From: CAYXRK01 sp964467615 | GTDB taxonomy: Bacteria; Hydrogenedentota; Hydrogenedentia; Hydrogenedentales; GCA-2746185 | Assembly: GCA_964467615.1 (NCBI GenBank) | Contig: CAYXRK010000074.1 | Coordinates: 1 to 21,757 of the forward strand | Length of the DNA: 21,757 bases | Direction: 5' to 3' | In this document: positions 16,885-21,757 of the stretch, piece after piece | How positions within the stretch are numbered: position 1 is the first letter of the stretch | Layout of the letters: each line of letters starts with the position of its first letter | Position numbers and translations under genes: made by a program | The notes under the pieces: model-generated | Databases searched by the model: none | What the model was told of the DNA's origin: nothing | The model's input: the letters and a program-made list of their open reading frames with translations, nothing else

Positions 16885-17906
16885 GTAGGTCTGCCGATCG
16901 GCGTCCCGAAAATAATCCGAACGCACGCATCGTACACGGTCTCGGCGGAAATCGATTCAAGTTTCTCGGCCGCGGTATTTCCCGTTCCCTCGATTACTTC
17001 GTGCGGCTGCCGGTCGGGGGCATGTTTGCGGGGATCGGTGTCACCGAAAATCGCGACGACAGGGGTCCCCACTTCGTCCGCGATGTGCATCGGGCCGGTG
17101 TCTCCGCCGACGTAGAGGTCGGCGAGTTCGATGAAATGGATGTAGTGTTTTAGCGTGTCGAAATGCGGGGTGATCATCACGCCTCGGCGGCTGAGCCGCG
17201 CAACCTCCTCGACGGCTTTTTCTTGACCTGGGCCCCATGTGAGCACGACTTGGAAGCGGCCATCGGACAGGAGCATGTCGCAGAGTTCGGCGAAGCGTTT
17301 TGCGGGCCAGCGTTTCTCGTCGCGATCCATTGGCGCGTGTACGGCCACGACGCGTTTGCCGGCATCAAAGGTACTGTCGAAGTATTGATCTACGTGGTCC
17401 GCCACGTCGGGCGGCACGAAGAGAGAGTGGCCGGGTTCGTTGGTGCGCGGCGCGAGCATTTCGACGAGCCGGAGGTTTTCCTCGACACGGCTAAGGTTGG
17501 GCGAGTCGAGCTTCAACGCGTGATTGAGCGCAAGATGACTGGCCTCTTGGGCGCGGGGCGGCGCGAAACCGTATCGGTCAGTCGCGCCGGAGAGACGGGT
17601 GATTGCGCCGCTCTTGAGGATGCCGTGAAAGTCGAAGACTACCTCGTAGCGCGCGGCGCGAATTTCCTTGCACAGCGCCATGAACCGTGCTGTTGACGCT
17701 CGTCCACCCGCGCCCCGCTGGAACTCGATTACGCGGTCGATTTCGGAATGTCCCGAGAGAACGTCGACGGCCTTGTCCTCGACGACCCAGTCGATCTGCG
17801 CGTTGGGCAGGGCCGTGCGCAGGGAATGGAGCGCGGGCAGCACGCGTACTACGTCGCCAATTGCGCTGAGGCGGACGATCAGAATTCTTGGGACGCCGTT
17901 AATCAC
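16878..17906 (-). CDS. Glycosyltransferase family 9 (heptosyltransferase-like)
   Basis: The 342-aa protein is a GT-B enzyme of the ADP-heptose:LPS heptosyltransferase family, which adds sugars to the LPS inner core or related surface glycans at the cytoplasmic face of the membrane. The N-terminal signature is RILIVRLSAIGDVVRVLPAL, followed by IDWVVED. The C-terminal nucleotide-sugar site is YVGGDTGPMHIADEVGTP followed by VAIFGDTDP. GTG at 17906 is preferred as the start because the family signature begins within a few residues and the resulting length is typical. The open frame extends 44 codons upstream to a TTG at 18038, but that Cys/Arg/Pro-rich stretch does not look like protein. The exact sugar cannot be predicted. 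The presence of the enzyme suggests a Gram-negative type envelope. Confidence 0.88.
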   Translation of the reverse strand: MINGVPRILIVRLSAIGDVVRVLPALHSLRTALPNAQIDWVVEDKAVDVLSGHSEIDRVIEFQRGAGGRASTARFMALCKEIRAARYEVVFDFHGILKSGAITRLSGATDRYGFAPPRAQEASHLALNHALKLDSPNLSRVEENLRLVEMLAPRTNEPGHSLFVPPDVADHVDQYFDSTFDAGKRVVAVHAPMDRDEKRWPAKRFAELCDMLLSDGRFQVVLTWGPGQEKAVEEVARLSRRGVMITPHFDTLKHYIHFIELADLYVGGDTGPMHIADEVGTPVVAIFGDTDPRKHAPDRQPHEVIEGTGNTAAEKLESISAETVYDACVRIIFGTPIGRPTK

Positions 17907-18083
17907 TCGGATGAATCGCTCGGGGCCGGGACGGGCGGAATGGAGACATGCGCGAAATAGTACCGAGCGTGGAGGCGAACCAGCAAGCGGAGATAACGCG
18001 CCATCGAAACGAAGGCCCCTGGGACAGCAGCGCCGCAAGGCCGGTATTGTATGCTCTAGACGAAATGCAGAACCGTACTCGGG

Positions 18084-21000
18084 GTGGTTGACGTGGCGTT
18101 TCTATTTCTGGCGGTGGTCGTCCTCGGCGTTGTCTTTTTTTGGGGCCTTCGAGGTCTTGCTGAAAAGGTCGCTGACCTTCGAGACGAAGTCGATACATTG
18201 CGCCGAGCAATTCGAACTTTGAATGATCGGATTGCCGAGAAGCATGACGAAACCGGTGTTCGCGGCGATACGGCCACTGAGATCGCGGCTGCTGTTTCGA
18301 TCGAGCAGGCGTCTTCTCCGCCCAAGCCAGCGGCCGAAGCGGTTACTCCAGCTATATTGATGCCCACGCGGCCACTTGATCGTGCCGCCGAAGTTGCCGC
18401 GAAGGTCGCCGATGAAAGCAGCACTGGACCGGCAGTCTCCGCGAAGCCGCCGATTATTCCGCCGCCGTTGCCGCGGCCGAGAGTAGTGCCCGAGCCGGGC
18501 CCGTCGTTAGTAGAAATCGTTGTCGCCAAGTTGAAGAAGATTGGGCCGAACGATCCGAATTTGAGTTGGGAACAGGTGCTGGGGACGTATTGGATCTTCC
18601 GGATCGGCATTGTGTTCGTCGTCATCGGCATTGTGTTGTCGTTGACGGCCGCTCTACAGGAATGGGGCCCGCCCGTTCGAATAGGGCTTGGCTATGGTGT
18701 CTGCGCCGCGTTGCTCGGCATTGGGTGGCGATTGGAAGGGAAATACCCGGCGTATGCGAGGGTGCTTTACTCGGGCGGGTTCGCGCTAACGTATTTTGTC
18801 ACGTTCGGGACGTATTTCATTCCGTTTGCGCGAGTGTTCGAGACGCCGGTATTCACGCTTGCCGCGTTGGGCGCAATCGTGCTGGCTTGGGGCGTCGTGG
18901 CGCAGCGGCGCAAATCGAAGACGGTGGCCGTGATGGTGACGTTTCTGGGCCACCTGACGATCGGGGTGACCTCGTTCTCGGTTGAAAGTCCGGGGCCATA
19001 CAGCGTTCTGGGCATCGTGCTGTTGAGCGCGGGCAGCGCGTTCTTCCTGTTGCGCAATCGCTGGTACTACGTCGCGGCGCTTGGACTTGTGGGAAGCTAC
19101 CTCAACCACTTTTTGTTGATGACCCAATCGCAAAGCTCCGGGGCCGTCACGGAATTCTGGGTTGGAATATCGGTTCTGACTGTGTACTTCCTCGTGTTTG
19201 CGCTGTCGGAGCTGTTCACTCCAGAGTCGTTGCGGCGCGAGCAGGTCCCGGTGTGGTTCCGGACGATGTTCACCTCGGCGAATACGGTGGGACTGCTCGT
19301 GCTGGGTTCACTCGCCGTGAATGGATACGATTTCACGCGCGACTATCATCACGTGTTTCGATACGTTCTCGCGGGAGCGTTGGCGGCGTTTGCGGTCGTG
19401 TACTGGCGAAGGAAAAACGCAGACCCGTTGCTGAACGTCTACGCCACGAAGGCGGTGGCGATTGCGAGTTTTGGGCTTGCGTATCAGTTTAGCGGCGCGA
19501 CGTTGACGGTATGGCTTGCGATCGAGGCGGTCGCGTTGCTCGTCTCCGCGCGGCGCTCGGGATTGGTCGTTACGCGATTGCTCGCGTTCGCCGTCGCCGC
19601 GCTTGCGTTCGTTCACGGTCTCTACGCGGTTAGCGTCGCCGATCCGATCGGATACGCGGATCCGAGATTCGCGGGACGCGCGTTCCAGGCGGTCGCGGTT
19701 TTCGTGGCGTACCTGGCGGCATCGCTGCTGTACGAGCGAACGGACTGGACGTCGCGATCGCCCGCGCAGGCGCTGATTGGACGCAGTCTCTCTTCGCTTT
19801 GGTGGCGGCTGGATATGTTGTCCGCTCCGCCGGACGACGGCCGCGCACACGAGAAGCCGCTCGGCGGGTTGCTGTTCCCGTATATATATTCCGGCGGAGC
19901 GACGCTGCTTTTTATGGTGTACGCGAGGCAACTCGTGCCGCCGGAGGACAGCGGCGTCGCGGCAGTAGCGGCGTGCGCGGTATTGGCCGTGGCCGTGGTG
20001 CTGCTCGTGTCGCCGCCGTTTGGGCGAGTTTCGGTGGCGCTGGGGCCCGTGGCGGCGGCCTGGATGGTGTATGCGTTGGCGGATGGGGGCCCCTTCGAAT
20101 ACGGCAATCCGGACTACATGACGGCGGCTGTCAAGGCCGGCGCGGTCGTGTTGGTGCTCTTCGTCTTCGCTGAGTACGTCCGCCGGTTCGGAGATTCTCG
20201 CCGCGAGAATTCGCCCTTCGTGTTTCCGCCGTGCGGGTATTTGGCGTGGGACGGACCGGTGCACGAGGCGCGGATCACGGCGGTCGCGCAGGGCGAATCG
20301 AACACGCCGGTGCTCCCGTTTGTGATTTCCGCTGCGGCGTTGCTGACGTATTGCGGCGGCGCGTTCGAGCTGACGGAGGAGGGGCATCGCGCGCTGGCGT
20401 TCGGCTCGGCGGCGGCGGTCATCGCGATTTGCGCGTGGGGTTTTGATGCGTTGCATTTCGGCGCGGCATCGATTCTGTTTTTCGCGTTGGGTGTAGGGAT
20501 CGGATCGTTCGAGATCGGCCCGCATGCTGATTCGTCTCTGCAATTCGCCGCGCTGGGCACGATGTTGTCCGCGGCACTGGCCTGCGAAAAGCGGGTGCCC
20601 GGCGGCGAATTTGGATTGGCATATCAGCGCGCGCCCCTGTCGCCGTATGTGCTGTACGGCGCGTGGGCGTGGCTGTTGGCGTTGTTCCTCGTCGGGCGTC
20701 TCGACACACCTGCGGAAGTGTATGCGCTAATCGGCGCTGCGATCGGCGCCTGCGTTCTGATGAATGCGTTGCATCTCGGCGCGTGGGCGTATGCCGCAGC
20801 GGGCCTAGCCGTCTTAGCGCATCTGCGTTGGCAGTGGCTCGTGATCGATGACGGTACCTTCGACCCGCGAATTCCCGCGTTGGTGTTATTGGTAGTCACG
20901 CTCGGCATCGAACGGTACGTGGTGTGGTTCGCGATGCGCCGAATCAGTCCCGTGCTGATTGTTGCGGCGTGGCTACTGTCGATTCGCTTCGGGGAAATTG

Positions 21001-21641
21001 AATCGTCCGACGCCTATGTGGCCGCGGTGTGGACGATTGCGGCGTTTGGGTTTCTCGGCTACGCGATTGTGTTTCGGTCGCTAACCGCCGGCGTCGTGGC
21101 GGTGCTAGCGGGATTGATCGCGTCCGGGGCGGAGTTTATCTACGCTCTCGATGTAGATGCCGGCGCGGTCGCGCTGCTGGCGGGATTTCTGCCGCCGGCG
21201 GCGTTTTGGATCGCGTGCGAACGGCTCGCGGCGCGACGACAAAACGCGATTCCCGTGTCGTTTTCGACCGGCATCACGGCGATACTGGTGGGGTTGCCGA
21301 CTGCGTTACTGATGGAGATGTTACGGCACATGCCGGTCTTGGGCGAGTATCTCGTGACGATTAGTTGGTCCGTCCTCGGGGTGTTGTTGTTCGGCGCGGC
21401 GTTGGCGTTTGGCCAACGTTTCTACCGGTACGCTGGACTCGCGGTGATGCTATGCGCGAGCGTCCGGGTCATCGCCGTGGACACGCGGGAACTGGAAGCA
21501 TTGCCGAGGATTGCGGCGTGGACGGGATTGGGAGTCGTGCTGTTGGCGTTGGGCTATGGCTACGTGAGGGCGTTCGCTGGCGCCGGCGCCTCTGCGGTAG
21601 CGAAGAATGAATCCGGCGCCACCTCCGATCAAGGGCGGTAG
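18084..21641 (+). CDS. DUF2339 giant polytopic membrane protein
   Basis: This 1185-aa protein begins with one membrane segment (about residues 4-22), then a predicted coiled coil (LAEKVADLRDEVDTLRRAIR and onward, about 25-55). A Pro/Ala-rich linker runs to about 145. From about 165 to near the end there are many hydrophobic segments, over twenty by eye. The first of these, with NLSWEQVLGTYWIFRIGIVFVV and YARVLYSGGFALTYFVTFG, matches the DUF2339 family start. Members are predicted membrane proteins of unknown function; cell-envelope roles have been supposed. The start is GTG 18084; a GTG at 18093 with GGGGTGG just upstream is an equally good choice and shortens the protein by three residues. 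It is divergent from the GT9 gene and no operon partner is visible. The last 116 nt of the window after it hold no gene I can support. Confidence 0.85.
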   Translation: MVDVAFLFLAVVVLGVVFFWGLRGLAEKVADLRDEVDTLRRAIRTLNDRIAEKHDETGVRGDTATEIAAAVSIEQASSPPKPAAEAVTPAILMPTRPLDRAAEVAAKVADESSTGPAVSAKPPIIPPPLPRPRVVPEPGPSLVEIVVAKLKKIGPNDPNLSWEQVLGTYWIFRIGIVFVVIGIVLSLTAALQEWGPPVRIGLGYGVCAALLGIGWRLEGKYPAYARVLYSGGFALTYFVTFGTYFIPFARVFETPVFTLAALGAIVLAWGVVAQRRKSKTVAVMVTFLGHLTIGVTSFSVESPGPYSVLGIVLLSAGSAFFLLRNRWYYVAALGLVGSYLNHFLLMTQSQSSGAVTEFWVGISVLTVYFLVFALSELFTPESLRREQVPVWFRTMFTSANTVGLLVLGSLAVNGYDFTRDYHHVFRYVLAGALAAFAVVYWRRKNADPLLNVYATKAVAIASFGLAYQFSGATLTVWLAIEAVALLVSARRSGLVVTRLLAFAVAALAFVHGLYAVSVADPIGYADPRFAGRAFQAVAVFVAYLAASLLYERTDWTSRSPAQALIGRSLSSLWWRLDMLSAPPDDGRAHEKPLGGLLFPYIYSGGATLLFMVYARQLVPPEDSGVAAVAACAVLAVAVVLLVSPPFGRVSVALGPVAAAWMVYALADGGPFEYGNPDYMTAAVKAGAVVLVLFVFAEYVRRFGDSRRENSPFVFPPCGYLAWDGPVHEARITAVAQGESNTPVLPFVISAAALLTYCGGAFELTEEGHRALAFGSAAAVIAICAWGFDALHFGAASILFFALGVGIGSFEIGPHADSSLQFAALGTMLSAALACEKRVPGGEFGLAYQRAPLSPYVLYGAWAWLLALFLVGRLDTPAEVYALIGAAIGACVLMNALHLGAWAYAAAGLAVLAHLRWQWLVIDDGTFDPRIPALVLLVVTLGIERYVVWFAMRRISPVLIVAAWLLSIRFGEIESSDAYVAAVWTIAAFGFLGYAIVFRSLTAGVVAVLAGLIASGAEFIYALDVDAGAVALLAGFLPPAAFWIACERLAARRQNAIPVSFSTGITAILVGLPTALLMEMLRHMPVLGEYLVTISWSVLGVLLFGAALAFGQRFYRYAGLAVMLCASVRVIAVDTRELEALPRIAAWTGLGVVLLALGYGYVRAFAGAGASAVAKNESGATSDQGR

Positions 21642-21757
21642 CGCTTGCACGAGCGCGATTAGCTCGAAGTCGCCTCTTGCCACGAAATTGTGAATCGGGG
21701 CACTAGCCCGCATCGCTCACCACGTGGTTGAATTTCGTTTGGATTCGTTGTCGTCCG

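Noticed and set aside
19308..20543. 411-codon minus-strand open frame inside the DUF2339 gene
   Set aside because: Almost entirely Arg/Gln/His-rich, as expected for the antisense of a GC-rich membrane-protein gene.
21450..21713. 87-codon minus-strand open frame at the right edge
   Set aside because: Mostly antisense to the end of the DUF2339 gene; no recognisable domain and no good ribosome binding site.

Overview
The window is a GC-rich bacterial chromosome segment. A Tat-exported Gfo/Idh/MocA oxidoreductase, a huge DUF2339 membrane protein, DUF1295 and DUF2283 proteins, an integrase remnant of a type common in planctomycetes, and frequent TTG/GTG starts suggest a Planctomycetota/Hydrogenedentota-like environmental lineage. 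This assignment is inference; no rRNA or marker gene is present.

Layout. (1) 1-729, minus: a secreted alpha/beta hydrolase, cut by the window edge, divergent from (2) 1046-6937, plus: a two-gene biosynthetic unit. It consists of a one-module polyketide synthase (KS-AT-KR-carrier, TTG start with a strong Shine-Dalgarno sequence) and, 33 nt later, a free-standing NRPS-type condensation-domain protein with a degenerate HHxxxDG motif. No adenylation domain, thioesterase or phosphopantetheinyl transferase is visible beside them. (3) 7001-8332, minus: a Tat-signal Gfo/Idh/MocA oxidoreductase. (4) 8333-9320: about 1 kb without a convincing gene, AT-richer than its flanks and dense in short repeats and hairpins. 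(5) 9321-12067, plus: a compact three-gene unit of a MNT-type nucleotidyltransferase, an N6-adenine DNA methyltransferase and a BsuBI/PstI-family restriction endonuclease. (6) 12100-12935: a hairpin, a DUF2283 gene, then a decayed junction (leucyl aminopeptidase C-terminus joined to an integrase N-terminus) next to a tRNA-Arg(ACG). (7) 12992-14825, minus: a DUF1295 membrane protein, an unrecognised 172-aa protein and a helix-hairpin-helix protein. (8) 14904-16466, plus: an acyl-CoA synthetase. (9) 16510-16884: a small basic protein with its own promoter, structured leader and terminator. (10) 16878-17906, minus: a GT9 glycosyltransferase. (11) 18084-21641, plus: the DUF2339 protein.

Two places deserve attention. 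The PKS plus condensation pair looks like a minimal pathway that builds a beta-hydroxyacyl chain on a carrier and passes it to an amine or alcohol. The restriction-modification unit is tightly coupled to an orphan nucleotidyltransferase and sits between a hairpin-rich region and mobile-element debris at a tRNA gene. By hand reading the whole window contains no CTGCAG, the site cut by PstI/BsuBI, although many five-of-six near matches occur. The remaining genes look like ordinary chromosomal functions.
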